A program made the translations under genes and the position numbers. Of a stretch of 64,000 bases of DNA, positions 52,827 to 61,949 are shown piece by piece. Position 1 is the first letter of the stretch; each line of letters starts with the position of its first letter. The DNA comes from Polyangium jinanense (GTDB taxonomy: Bacteria > Myxococcota > Polyangia > Polyangiales > Polyangiaceae): positions 1 to 64,000 of the forward strand of contig NZ_JAGTJJ010000052.1 of NCBI RefSeq assembly GCF_028435365.1, given 5' to 3'. The notes under the pieces are model-generated. The model saw nothing but the letters and a program-made list of their open reading frames with translations. It searched no databases and was not told the origin of the DNA.

Positions 52827-55616
52827 TCAGGGCACGAGCACACGCAGGCTCGCCCAGTCGGACGCGGCGTCCTCGCCCCGGACCGAGAGCGCCGCGTCGC
52901 GCAGGGCGGCGGCCGCGTCGATCGGGCCACGCGCGGAGGGCGAACCATACAGCGCCGCCATCATCCGCTGGGCCATGTGGTCGTCGATTGGGCGCGTCGC
53001 CGCGATCACGGACCGAGCTCCGGCCACGACGAACGCCTGGGCGAGCCCGAGCCCCTCGGCGCGCGCCTCGGCCGCCGTCCGCGCCGTGTCGCACCCGGAG
53101 AGCACGACGTGCGCCGGCACCCGCGGCAAAGAAAGGACGTCCCGCACGCTCAGAAAGCCGCCCTCCGCGAGCGGCAGGCCGCTCTCCCAGCCGTCGCGCC
53201 CGCCGAAGAAGCCGTGCCCCGCATAATGGAAGAGCATGGCCCCGGGCATTTCGAGCCCCTCGCGCACCGCGCCGAGCGTGGCCTCGCGGGTCCACAATCG
53301 CCGCACCCGGAAGCCCCCTCGTTCTTCGAGCGCCCCCGCGACGATCTCAGCCTCGCGCCGCGCCGCTGGCAAGTCGCGACGCGGATCGGCCACCACCACG
53401 GCCGATGCCGCGCCTTCCGCGGCCGGCGTCTCGACGCTCTCGCCGCGCGCGGGGAGGTCGACGACATAAGCCACCGGCGCTCGCGCGAGCAGCGGCGCGC
53501 CCTTCCAGGGCAGCGCGTGGAAATCGATGCGATCGAGCTCGCCATAAGGCGCGAGTCGGATCCGCTTTGCCGTGGCGAGCACGTCCCCGAAAGGCTCGAG
53601 CAGCAATCGGGAAAGCTCCTCCGGCGTCGGCGTCGCGCTCGGCGCGGGCAGTCTGCGCGCCGTGACGCCCTCGCGACTGAGGGCAAACCCCGCCCAGCCG
53701 TCGCGAATCGGGTGGTATACGAGGAGCAGCTCGCCCGGCTGCACAGGAGGCAACGCCGCGCCACCATCGACCTCGGCGCGCCCGAGCACCGCGAGCGCTT
53801 GATCGAGCGCGGCCACGAGCTTCGCCTCGCGCGCGCTCCTCGCCGCGCGGGCGCGCGCGAGCGCATCGGCCGCGAGCTTCCAGTCGCCGCGAGCCTCGTG
53901 ATCGAGCGCATCCCGCTCGCGTCGATAATCCAGAATGGCGCCCTCCCAGCGAGCCCGCTCCTCGGGGCCGAGCGCCGCGATGCGGCCCTGCCATCGAAGC
54001 GCCGCGAGCGACCGCGCGCGCGAACGACGCGCGGCCCTGGCGGCCTCGGCCGGATCGTGGCGCAGGAGGAAATCGACCCGCCGACGCGCGCCCTCGTCGA
54101 ACCGGCCGAGGAAGGTCTCGCGCCCTTGTCCGAGCGGAACGAGCAAGCTGTGGTCGTCGAGGAGCGCCTCCGCCTCGGCATACGCCTCCTTCGCGGCCGC
54201 CACGCGCTCGAGCGCCTCGAGCGCCTCCGCTCGCCCGAGCGCCGCGCGAAAGCGGCTCGCCGGGAGCACGCCCGCCGCCGCGATTTCCGCCATTCGCTCG
54301 TAGATTTGAAGCGCGCGCGCCGGCTCGCCGCGCCCGAAGGTGATGCGACCTTCGATATCGAGCAGCCAGACGGCGAGGCGCGCGTCCGGATCGGGGCGCT
54401 CGCGGCGCGCGAGGGCGAGGTATTCCGCGGCCCGCGTGGCATTTCCGCCGAACAGCTCGGCCAGCGCCAGGTTCGTGAGCGCATTGGCGAGTTTTTCGCC
54501 GTCCGGACACGCGCCCCGGTGAAGGGAGAGCGCTCGCGAGAATGCGGCGATCGCGTCCTCGATGCGTAGCTCCGATCGATCTCCCCTCGCGATGGCTTGC
54601 AAGGCGAACCAGCCGACGCTCGTGTGCATCGAGGCCTTTCGGCACGGGCTCGCGTCTTCGGGGAACGATGCGCGCACCTCGGCGAGCAGCGCCTCGCCCT
54701 CCGCGCCTCGCCCGAGGATTTGCAGCATGTCGGCCTCGAGCTGCAGCACGTCGAGGCGATGCAAGGCGAGCCCGAGCCGCTCGGCGCCCTCCGCCGAGGC
54801 GCGCAAAAGCCCCAGCGTGGTGCGCAGATCGCCGGTCTCCGAGGAGAGCAGCCCTGCGTAATAGGACAGGAGCACGCGCCCCTCCGGATTCCGATCCGCG
54901 AGTGGTTCGAGGCGTTCGAGCACGCGCCGCGCCTCCGCGAGCCTCCGCCCGTGGTACGTCAACGTGTAATAGAGCGCGAACCCATCGAGGAACTCGTCGG
55001 AGATCCGGCCGAGCGCGCGGTGGGCCCGCATGCTCTCCTCGAAGCGACTGATCGCCTCCTCGATCCGGCCCTGGGCCCTGTCGATCCGGGCGAGCTTGCC
55101 GAGCGCCCGCGCCCTGCGCACAGGATCGGGGTCGGCGCTCATCGCCGCGAGCAGCTTTCTGGCCTCGTCGAGTTTGCCCGTTTGCCGCAGGGTTTCGGCC
55201 TCCTTCAAGGCGGGATCGGGGCTCGGCGGGCGGAGCGGCAGCCGGAAGGCCGCGCGCCGATCGCCGAGCGTGGCCGTGACGGAGAGCTCGCGCGTGGGGG
55301 CGGGGACCTCGATCCGGCCGAGCGTGCCGCCCTGGATTGCGGCACCTTCGAGCGGGACGGCGGAGGCATCGAGGGCCGCTTCGATCCGGGCTCCCGGCGG
55401 CGCCTTCACCCAGACCCGCAGGGTTCGATCTTCGGGCAACTCACAGGCGGGGTCGGCGAGCACGGCGCCGCAGCCTGCGACCTCGACTTCGAGCGGCAGG
55501 AGCGGCGAGGGCGGAGTGGGAAGTGCTTCGAGGCGTGAATCGCCGCGCGTGCCGAGCGCGAGCGCGAAGAACAGGGCGGGAACGAGCGAGGACGCTCGCG
55601 CTGGCGCCGGTGTCAT
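52827..55616 (-). CDS. CHAT-domain putative protease with helical repeats, exported
   Basis: A 929-residue protein with a hydrophobic N-terminal segment (about 9-24, signal peptide or anchor), a beta-rich domain (about 40-130), TPR-like helical repeats (about 135-520) and a C-terminal CHAT domain (about 620-929) with the caspase-like dyad: His801 in HYAGHG and Cys842 in SGCDTA. CHAT proteins are caspase-related peptidases; some act in bacterial cell-death or defence systems. Here the protein overlaps an anti-sigma gene by ATGA and is predicted to lie outside the cytoplasm. I infer that it could act on the anti-sigma protein or on envelope targets. ATG at 55616. Confidence 0.92.
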   Translation of the reverse strand: MTPAPARASSLVPALFFALALGTRGDSRLEALPTPPSPLLPLEVEVAGCGAVLADPACELPEDRTLRVWVKAPPGARIEAALDASAVPLEGAAIQGGTLGRIEVPAPTRELSVTATLGDRRAAFRLPLRPPSPDPALKEAETLRQTGKLDEARKLLAAMSADPDPVRRARALGKLARIDRAQGRIEEAISRFEESMRAHRALGRISDEFLDGFALYYTLTYHGRRLAEARRVLERLEPLADRNPEGRVLLSYYAGLLSSETGDLRTTLGLLRASAEGAERLGLALHRLDVLQLEADMLQILGRGAEGEALLAEVRASFPEDASPCRKASMHTSVGWFALQAIARGDRSELRIEDAIAAFSRALSLHRGACPDGEKLANALTNLALAELFGGNATRAAEYLALARRERPDPDARLAVWLLDIEGRITFGRGEPARALQIYERMAEIAAAGVLPASRFRAALGRAEALEALERVAAAKEAYAEAEALLDDHSLLVPLGQGRETFLGRFDEGARRRVDFLLRHDPAEAARAARRSRARSLAALRWQGRIAALGPEERARWEGAILDYRRERDALDHEARGDWKLAADALARARAARSAREAKLVAALDQALAVLGRAEVDGGAALPPVQPGELLLVYHPIRDGWAGFALSREGVTARRLPAPSATPTPEELSRLLLEPFGDVLATAKRIRLAPYGELDRIDFHALPWKGAPLLARAPVAYVVDLPARGESVETPAAEGAASAVVVADPRRDLPAARREAEIVAGALEERGGFRVRRLWTREATLGAVREGLEMPGAMLFHYAGHGFFGGRDGWESGLPLAEGGFLSVRDVLSLPRVPAHVVLSGCDTARTAAEARAEGLGLAQAFVVAGARSVIAATRPIDDHMAQRMMAALYGSPSARGPIDAAAALRDAALSVRGEDAASDWASLRVLVP

Positions 55617-56437
55617 GGGTCCACGAGCATGATCGACTGGCGAAACAGCCGCACGCGCGCATCCGGCTCCGCAGCGGCGCTGCGGACCACCGCGTCGGCC
55701 TCGGGCAGCGCTCCGACGCGGCCGACGGCGATCACGATCTCGTACGAACCCGCGGGCAAGTTGGGGAACAAGGTTTCCCGCTCCCCTGCGACGCGGATGG
55801 CTCCATCGGGAGAAATGTCAGGTTGGATCGGCCACACGCGCGCGCGGCCATCCTGGATCAAGAAGCCGCCCGCAGCGATCGGCTTCCGGTCTGGCGTGGC
55901 CGGGCGGAGCACGATCTCCAGGGACGAACCCGGGCCGAGGCGGAGCGGCGGGCGCGGCTCGCCCGGCGCGGGCTCCGCGCGGGTGCTGCGCTCGCCGCCG
56001 AGGAGGCTGACCTCGTAGGCAGGGAGCGGGTCCCCGTTCGAGGGCCCGCGACCGGGCAGCCCGACGAGCAGGGCGACGGCCGCGGCGGCGGCCAGCGCGA
56101 CGAGCGCAGGCACCCAGGTGCGTTTCTTCGGGAGCGGGATCACCTGGGCGCCTTCGCGCGGCGGCGCAGCCGGGGAAGGGCTCTCCTCGGCGGCCTTTTC
56201 CCTGTCCATCTGCGCGAGGATCCTGTCCGTGAACCGCGCGCGGGCCTCCTCGTCGAGCGGCCTCAGCATGTGCCAGGCCTCCTCGTGCCGCGGCGACTTC
56301 CGCGTGAGCTCTTCGAGCGCCGCGCGATCAGGCTCAGACAGCTTCCCCTCGGCCAGGGCGGACCAGCGCGGATCGTCCTCGATCTCGTCTTCGCGGGCAG
56401 CCTGCGCCACGGCTTTCAGCAGATCATCCGTGGTCAT
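55613..56437 (-). CDS. Anti-sigma-factor-like membrane protein
   Basis: A 274-residue protein with an acidic N-terminal cytoplasmic part (about 1-100, TTDDLLKAVAQAA and LTRKSPRHEEAWHML), one membrane helix (about 107-127) and a beta-rich outside domain (about 135-274). Its start overlaps the sigma gene stop (TGATG), and its stop overlaps the CHAT gene start (ATGA). No zinc-binding HxxxCxxC motif is present, so it is not a classical ZAS anti-sigma factor. The N-terminal layout nevertheless fits a FecR-like regulator of the adjacent sigma factor. Role by context. Confidence 0.82.
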   Translation of the reverse strand: MTTDDLLKAVAQAAREDEIEDDPRWSALAEGKLSEPDRAALEELTRKSPRHEEAWHMLRPLDEEARARFTDRILAQMDREKAAEESPSPAAPPREGAQVIPLPKKRTWVPALVALAAAAAVALLVGLPGRGPSNGDPLPAYEVSLLGGERSTRAEPAPGEPRPPLRLGPGSSLEIVLRPATPDRKPIAAGGFLIQDGRARVWPIQPDISPDGAIRVAGERETLFPNLPAGSYEIVIAVGRVGALPEADAVVRSAAAEPDARVRLFRQSIMLVDP

Positions 56438-57096
56438 CAGGGGGGCCTCCGGAGAGATCTACGATCCGAATCCTCGTTTTCTGACACGAGCTCGGCGGCG
56501 ATCTGCCGGACGAGCTTGCCGATCCGGCTGCGCCACGCGTAGACCGCGTCCGGCGTGAGGCCCGTGTCCGCGCAGACTTCCTCGGTGGATCGCTCCTCGA
56601 CGAAGAGCAGAAAGAAGAGCTCGAGGCCCCGGTCGCTCAGCCGCTCGCGCAGCCGGTCGACGATCGTCCGCAAGGCCTCGCGCGTGAGGGTCTCGAGCTC
56701 GGGCCCGACGTCGCCCGGGGGCGCGTCTTCGGCGAGATCCTCGTCCGCGGTTGGATCCTCGGTCCAGGGGCTGCGCCGGCGGCTGCGCAGGATGGAGGCG
56801 ATCTCGTGGTCGGCGAGCAGCCCGACGAAGCCTTCGAGCGAGGAGCCGCGGGCGGGGTCCCACTTGCGCAGGGCCTGCCCGCCGTTCGCGAAAATTGCCA
56901 GGAACACCGACTGCGTGAGGTCCTCGACCTCCTGCCGGACATCCCGCCCGAGCGCCGCCCCTCGGCGCCGCCGCAGCGCCCGGGCGACGCGCATCTGGAC
57001 GACGGGCGTGAGCCTGTCCACGAGCGCGCGCACGGCCTGCCGCTCCCCCACGAGGGCTTTCGCTACCAGCGCGACGGTCAGCTCGGGGGCGAGCAC
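56437..57096 (-). CDS. RNA polymerase sigma factor, ECF/sigma-70 type
   Basis: A 219-residue sigma factor. Region 2 includes VEDLTQSVFLAIFANGGQALRKWDPARGSSLEGFVGLLADHEIASILRSRRR (in pieces about 55-108), and region 4 includes GLELFFLLFVEERSTEEVCADTGLTPDAVYAWRSRIGKLVRQI. There is an acidic linker between. It starts with GTG at 57096 and heads an operon with overlapping anti-sigma and CHAT genes. The DRGLELFFLLF/EVCADTG pattern resembles sigma factors found in myxobacteria and planctomycetes with repeat-protein partners. No copy of the paralogue promoter is seen upstream, so autoregulation is not evident. Confidence 0.88.
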   Translation of the reverse strand: MLAPELTVALVAKALVGERQAVRALVDRLTPVVQMRVARALRRRRGAALGRDVRQEVEDLTQSVFLAIFANGGQALRKWDPARGSSLEGFVGLLADHEIASILRSRRRSPWTEDPTADEDLAEDAPPGDVGPELETLTREALRTIVDRLRERLSDRGLELFFLLFVEERSTEEVCADTGLTPDAVYAWRSRIGKLVRQIAAELVSENEDSDRRSLRRPP

Positions 57097-57189
57097 GGCG
57101 AGAACCTAGCGTCCTGCCCGGGGAGGGGGCAAACAGACGGCGGAAGTGGAAACGCGCCGTACCACCCGCCCGAGGAGTGCCCTTCTGCC

Positions 57190-57732
57190 CTAGGTGCGCG
57201 GGATCTCGTATCGCAGCTCGACGAACCCGCGGCCGAATCGGGTGATGCCCTGGAGCTCGAGCGGGCCTGGAATCGAGGCCGGCAGGAGCGGCGCCCCGCT
57301 GCCGAGCACCACGGGCGCGACGCCGAGCAGAATCTCGTCGAGCAGCCCTCGCCGCGCGAACTGCGCGACGAGGTTGCCGCCGCCCATGAGCCAGATGTGT
57401 TTCCCCTCGGCCGCGCGCACCATCTGCTCGTGGACGACGCTCACGTCCTCGGAGGTGAACCGGATGTCCGCGCCCTCGAAGGCCGGCAGCGCGCGATGGG
57501 TGAACACCCAGGTCGGTAGCCCCGCGTACGGCCACGCTTTCAGGCCTTCTGCGAGGATGAACTCGTAGGTCGCGGAGCCCATGGCGAGCGCCCCGACCCC
57601 GGCGAGGAAGGCCTTGTAATGCGCGTCCACGCCTTCGACGTCGTTGAATTGAAACAGCCAGCCGAGACGCCCCTCGGCGTCGGCGATGTACCCGTCGATG
57701 CTGGCAGCCACGTAGTATTGGGTCCGAGTCAT
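57190..57732 (-). CDS. Dihydrofolate reductase family protein (RibD C-terminal type)
   Basis: A 180-residue protein of the RibD-C/dihydrofolate-reductase-like fold: YYVAASIDGYIADAEG at the start, then ALAMGSATYEFIL, WVFTHRALP, IWLMGGGNLVAQFARRGLLDEILLGVAPVVLGSG and a final FVELRYEI. These proteins bind NADPH; most family members in such contexts have no known substrate and do not replace true dihydrofolate reductase. ATG at 57732 faces the WYL regulator across a 64-bp gap with a perfect dyad, which suggests that it is the regulator's target. Confidence 0.92.
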   Translation of the reverse strand: MTRTQYYVAASIDGYIADAEGRLGWLFQFNDVEGVDAHYKAFLAGVGALAMGSATYEFILAEGLKAWPYAGLPTWVFTHRALPAFEGADIRFTSEDVSVVHEQMVRAAEGKHIWLMGGGNLVAQFARRGLLDEILLGVAPVVLGSGAPLLPASIPGPLELQGITRFGRGFVELRYEIPRT

Positions 57733-57756
57733 GGTTGAAAAGATACCCGGACATCC

Positions 57757-57773
57757 CTGACACCTTCTGTCAG
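57757..57773. promoter_or_regulatory. Candidate WYL-regulator operator
   Basis: A perfect CTGACA-CCTTC-TGTCAG inverted repeat centred in the 64-bp gap between the DHFR-like gene and the divergent WYL regulator, 24 bases from each start. It is the only strong dyad in the gap and almost certainly controls both genes. Confidence 0.6.
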
Positions 57774-57796
57774 TGTTTTTCTGGCATGATGCGGAC

Positions 57797-58792
57797 GTGC
57801 GATCCAGCCGGCTTCTCGCGCTCCTCCTCATCCTCCAGCGACGCAAGCACGCCACGGCGACCGCGCTCGCCGACGAGCTCTCGGTCTCGGTCCGCACGCT
57901 TTACCGGGACATCGCGGCGCTCTTGGCCGCGGGGGTTCCGCTCTGGACCGAGTCGGGGCCGGGCGGCGGGATTCGCCTGGCCCCGGGCTGGCGCACGCAC
58001 CTCGATGGCCTGACCGCCGAGGAGGCGAGCGCCTTGTTTTTGTCCGGCGCGCCGCAGGCGGTCGCCGACCTCGGGTTGGCCACGGTCGCCGCGACGGCGC
58101 GGGCCAAGGTCGACGCGACCCTGCCGGCGGAGCTGCGCGGCCGTGCCGGCCGGATCCGGGAGCGATTCCTGCTCGATGCGCCGGGGTGGTTTTCGCGCCG
58201 CGAAAAACTCGATGCGCTGCCGGCCGTCGCCGAGGCCGTCTGGGAAGGTCGTCGGCTCGACTTGCGGCACGGGGAAAGGTCGGCCCGCCGTCGCGTGGAT
58301 CCGCTCGGGCTCGTGCTCAAGGCGGGCACGTGGTACCTGGTCGCGCGGCATCGGCGGGTGATCAAGACCTACCGGATCAGCCGGATTCACAAGGCCGAGG
58401 CGAAGGCGGAGACGTTTGTCCGGCCGGATGATTTCGACCTTGCCGCGTGGTGGGCCGAATCGTCGGCGACGTTCGACCGATCGCTCTTGACCTATCCGTG
58501 CCGTGTTCGCCTCTCGCCCGGCGCGCAGAAGGGCCTCCCGCACGTGGTCCCGCACGATGCCGTGCGCCGGATGCTGGAGGACGCGGGACCGCCGGACGCC
58601 GAGGGCTTTCGGACGGTGGATCTCCTGCTGGAGAGCGAGGACGTGGCCACGCACCAGCTCACGGGCCTGGGCGACGGCGTCGAGGTGCTGGCGCCGGCCG
58701 CATTGCGAGAACGTCTCTATCGCGTGGGCATGCGGATGGCGCTGCGCAATGGTCCGGATTCGTGTCGAGGGCTCGGCCCCGAACCCTCGTGA
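57797..58792 (+). CDS. WYL domain transcriptional regulator (YafY type)
   Basis: A 331-residue regulator. The winged helix-turn-helix (about residues 1-55) has LLALLLILQRRKHATATALADELSVSVRTLYRDIAAL, and the WYL domain (about 145-240) contains LDLRHGERSARRRVDPLGLVLKAGTWYLVARHR and KTYRISRI with the W-Y-L core. A C-terminal WCX-type segment follows. GTG at 57797 is chosen because it gives the standard first helix; the frame opens eight codons earlier. It is divergent from the DHFR-like gene and probably represses or activates it through the dyad between them. Confidence 0.92.
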   Translation: MRSSRLLALLLILQRRKHATATALADELSVSVRTLYRDIAALLAAGVPLWTESGPGGGIRLAPGWRTHLDGLTAEEASALFLSGAPQAVADLGLATVAATARAKVDATLPAELRGRAGRIRERFLLDAPGWFSRREKLDALPAVAEAVWEGRRLDLRHGERSARRRVDPLGLVLKAGTWYLVARHRRVIKTYRISRIHKAEAKAETFVRPDDFDLAAWWAESSATFDRSLLTYPCRVRLSPGAQKGLPHVVPHDAVRRMLEDAGPPDAEGFRTVDLLLESEDVATHQLTGLGDGVEVLAPAALRERLYRVGMRMALRNGPDSCRGLGPEPS

Positions 58793-58834
58793 CCCCTCGA
58801 CCACGCGCCGCGCCGTCCGCTATCCTGCGTCCAC

Positions 58835-59449
58835 GTGTACCTCCCCAAAACGTTTCAAGCGACCGATCCGGCAGAGATCCACGGCTTCATCGAGGCCCAC
58901 TCGTTCGGCGCCCTCATCGTCCCGCAAGGCGATGGCTCCCTGGAGATCGCGCATCTGCCCTTCCTCCTCGATCGCAACGCGGGTCCACACGGCAGCCTGC
59001 GCGCTCATGTCGCCCGAGCGAACCCCATCTGGAAACTCGCGGGCCGCCCGGCGACCGTCGTTTTCTCCGGCCCCCACGGCTACGTCTCGGCTCGCTGGTA
59101 CGAGCACCCGCGCGAGCAGGTCCCGACCTGGAACTACATGGTCGTGCACGCCCACGGCCGCCTCGAAGCCCCGATGGATCGCGCGAGCCTCGCGTCCTTG
59201 CTCGACGATCTCTCCGCCTTCCACGAGCGAGGTGCGAGCGAGCCCTGGCGCTTCGAACACCTCGAAAGCGACGTCCGCGAGGACCTGCTCGACGCGATCG
59301 TCGGCTTCACACTCCCCATCGAGCGCCTGGAGGCCAAGTTCAAATTGAGCCAGAATCGGTCTCCGGAAGACAGGGCGCGGGTGATTCAGGCGCTTCGGGA
59401 GCGCGGTGGGCCCGACGATCTGGCGATGCTCGAATGGATGGAACGATGA
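58835..59449 (+). CDS. paiB: PaiB-type FMN-binding negative transcriptional regulator
   Basis: A 204-residue protein of the PaiB family: the starting pattern MYLPKTFQATDPAEIHGFI, SFGALIV, LPFLLD, LRAHVARANPIWK, VVFSGPHGYVSARWY, VPTWNYMVVHAHG and a final KLSQNRSPEDRARVIQAL. The fold is a flavin-reductase-like split barrel. In Bacillus PaiB is linked to control of sporulation and degradative enzymes. GTG at 58835. Its stop overlaps the start of the decayed radical SAM gene as ATGA, so the two once formed an operon. Confidence 0.92.
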   Translation: MYLPKTFQATDPAEIHGFIEAHSFGALIVPQGDGSLEIAHLPFLLDRNAGPHGSLRAHVARANPIWKLAGRPATVVFSGPHGYVSARWYEHPREQVPTWNYMVVHAHGRLEAPMDRASLASLLDDLSAFHERGASEPWRFEHLESDVREDLLDAIVGFTLPIERLEAKFKLSQNRSPEDRARVIQALRERGGPDDLAMLEWMER

Positions 59450-60545
59450 CATCGTGGCACGACGAGCTCGCTCGACGGATGGCGGGGCCGCAGCGGCACC
59501 GGCTGCTGCAGGGGTATCCGATGCTGCCGCTCATGCGCCCTGCTGTGGAGTCGATCGTTACGACAAGGCCCTGCTACGCCAGACCGCAAAGGCAGTGGTC
59601 GACCGGAACGACTTGTTTTTCCTGAAACACGACGAGCTCGCGGACCGGCGCGTCGACGCCGTTTATTTCGGCGGCGCGACGGCGAACCTCACGCCGAAGA
59701 CAGATCTCGCGAACATCGTCGAGGCGCTCGGGCGCAACCTCGATCTCCGCGGGGCCGAGGTGACCCTGGAGGGCGTCCCGAGCCTGTTTCGGAGCCCCGC
59801 GCGCAAATGCTGGCCGATGTGGACGAGGCCGCGGCGCTCGGATTCGATCAGATCTGCATTTATCATCTGGTGCTCGCCGAGGGCCAGGGCACCCCCTGGG
59901 CCGAGGACCCGGCCGTCCGCGCCGCGCTCCCTTCCCTCGAAGAGGCCTGCGACAACTGGCTCGCCGTGCGCGAGGCGCTGCGTGAGCGCGGGTACGTGCA
60001 GACGACGCTGACCAATTTCGAGCGGGCCGAGGTCCACGCGACCGATCGTCGTTTCGTCTACGAGGAGTATAGCTTCACCCCCGAACGGTACGACGCGATT
60101 GGTTTCGGGCCGCTGTCGAGCTCGACGTTCACGAATCTCGGGCAGCGGCGCGCCGTGAAGCTCGCTCGCGGCAAGTCCTTGGAGGGGGCCTTCTGGGGAG
60201 CACACGATCTGTACTTTCCGTACGGCGAGGAAGACCTCCGTCTGCTCTTCACGACACGCAGCCTCGCGCTGCTCCGCATTCCGCGCCCCACGTATCGCGA
60301 CCTCTTCGGCGTGGACCTCGTCGAGCATTTCGGCGCGCAGATCGAGGCGATCGAGGCCGCCGGCCTCGCGAGGCTCGACGCGGACGCGGCACCTCACGCC
60401 GCGAGGGATGTTCTACGCGGACTCCGTTGCGGGGCTTTTCGCCTGGCCACGCGTCGAGGCGCTGCGTACGGGCGGCGCAGGCCGGCGGACGCGAGACGTC
60501 CTGCAGGACGAGATGCGGATACGATTCCTGGATCCCATGGGCTGA
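59446..60545 (+). pseudogene. Decayed radical SAM protein (HemW/coproporphyrinogen oxidase-like)
   Basis: Parts of one radical SAM enzyme lie in order but in different frames: an N-terminal piece MTSWHDELARRMAGPQRHRLLQ from 59446; a middle piece about 59552-59790 (YDKALLRQTAKAV, DAVYFGGATANLTPKTDLANIVEAL, AEVTLEGVPSLF); a long third piece from 59807 (AALGFDQICIYHLVLAEGQGTPW, FGPLSSSTFTNLGQRRAVKL); and a final piece from about 60406 (GMFYADSVAGLFAWPRVEALR) ending at TGA 60543-60545. The region that should hold the iron-sulfur CxxxCxxC motif between the first two pieces is missing. Three frame changes and at least one deletion make it non-functional. Confidence 0.8.
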
Positions 60546-60564
60546 GCCGCCGTGAGGCCTTTGC

Positions 60565-61872
60565 TCACGGATCGCCGAGCGGGACGGCAAGCACCTGCGA
60601 TGGGCGGGGGTTCTCGCCGGGCTTGGGGCGACCTTGCTCGTCGAAGCCGCGGAGGTTCGCGTTGGCCAGGTAATAAAAGCTGCCGCGGGCGATGACGCCC
60701 GTCGTTGGAATGCCGTCGAAGAGAGGATGACCCGATTCGAGGATCTCCTCGCGGACGACACGCGACAGGCCCTCGTCGAGGTGATAACGCGTGATTCGCG
60801 CGCGGCCGAGGCCATTCTGCACGGCGACGAGGCGCCGCCCGTCGAGCGCGAGCCCGTCGATGCCCGCGAGCACCACGCCTGCGGGGGCCTCGAGCGGCCG
60901 TACATCGCGGCTCTTCAAGTCGATCATCGCGACGCCACGCCAGTGCGCGACGAACAGGCGCGCACCTCCTTCGGCCAGGACGATGCCATTTGGATACACG
61001 AACGAACCCGCGGGCAAAACCTCCTCGAGCGTATCCGTGCCCGCGCGAAGGGCGAGCACCGAGCCGGCCTCGCTGTCGGTGACGAAGACGTCGCCCGCCG
61101 CTGTGAGAGCGATATCGTTGAAGAGGTGCGCTTCTCCCGGACGCTTCCAGACGATCTTGCGGAGGAGCGCGCCCTTGTCGAGATCGTATTGAAAGAGCGC
61201 GGCCATGCCCTTCATCTCCGTCGAAAAACCCTTCATGCCCTTGCTTGCGAAGGTCGCGACCCAGAGGTGGCGCCGCGCGGCGTCGACTTTCATGCCGAGC
61301 ACGGAGAGCAGGTCGTCCTCTGCAGAACGCACGAAATCGCGCGCCTTGCCGTCCTTGCCGACGGCCACGATCTTCCGGTGGCGGATGCTACCGACGTAAA
61401 AGGTGTCGGTTGCGGGGTCGTGGGTGATGCCCTCGGGCACGAGATCGAGCTCGTCGAGGGTGAATGCGGGCGCGCTGCGGCGCACCACGGGCTCGTTCTT
61501 GCCGATGCGCGCGGCGACGTCGCGGAATGCGGGATCCCGCCGGAGCTCGCCGAACGAGCTCTCCAGCAGGGCAAACGGCCAGCGGAGGGCAGCGAGGCGT
61601 TCCAGGTAGCCGAGCGTCTCCGCGCGCTCACCGCGCTCGGCGCTGAGCTCGGCGAGCGTCGAGAGGAGCACGCCGTCGTTGGGGTTGTCGGCGAGCGCGC
61701 GCTTCAGGCCCTCGAGCATGGGATCGGGTGGCGGCGCGGCTTTGGCCGGCGCCTCCTTGGCCGTGGTGGTCGCCAGCGCGGGCGCTCCGCCGCACGCAGG
61801 CAAGAAGATCGCGACGAGCAGGGCGAGGGCCGTGGCCGGCAGAGGAAGGGCGTCGAGAAAGAGAGAGCGCAC
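60565..61872 (-). CDS. SMP-30/gluconolactonase-like lipoprotein
   Basis: A 435-residue exported protein. GTG at 61872 gives a signal peptide ending FLPAC (lipobox). A helical segment (about 50-110) that looks like one or two TPRs precedes a six-bladed propeller (about 130-435) with LVPEGITHDPATDTFYVGSIRHRKIV, FNDIALTAAGDVFVTDSEAGSV, FVYPNGIVLAEGGARLFVAHW and GIDGLALDGRRLVAVQNG, which is the SMP-30/strictosidine synthase-like pattern. The metal-binding Glu and Asn of the family may be present (PEG, FND, YPNG). It converges with the decayed radical SAM gene. Substrate unknown. Confidence 0.85.
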   Translation of the reverse strand: MRSLFLDALPLPATALALLVAIFLPACGGAPALATTTAKEAPAKAAPPPDPMLEGLKRALADNPNDGVLLSTLAELSAERGERAETLGYLERLAALRWPFALLESSFGELRRDPAFRDVAARIGKNEPVVRRSAPAFTLDELDLVPEGITHDPATDTFYVGSIRHRKIVAVGKDGKARDFVRSAEDDLLSVLGMKVDAARRHLWVATFASKGMKGFSTEMKGMAALFQYDLDKGALLRKIVWKRPGEAHLFNDIALTAAGDVFVTDSEAGSVLALRAGTDTLEEVLPAGSFVYPNGIVLAEGGARLFVAHWRGVAMIDLKSRDVRPLEAPAGVVLAGIDGLALDGRRLVAVQNGLGRARITRYHLDEGLSRVVREEILESGHPLFDGIPTTGVIARGSFYYLANANLRGFDEQGRPKPGENPRPSQVLAVPLGDP

Positions 61873-61949
61873 GGCGCGAGGATAGCTCGATGCGTCGCAG
61901 AGCGATGCGGTTTTTCAAGGGATCAGGGATGGAGAGCGCGCGACGCGCA

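Noticed and set aside
51221..53665. An 814-residue open frame on the plus strand
   Set aside because: It runs antisense across the LamG, both small lipoprotein and part of the CHAT genes; the apparent internal repetition comes from the duplicated lipoproteins.
55424..55440. GGTTCGATC resembling a tRNA T-loop
   Set aside because: It is inside the CHAT gene and no cloverleaf can be built around it.
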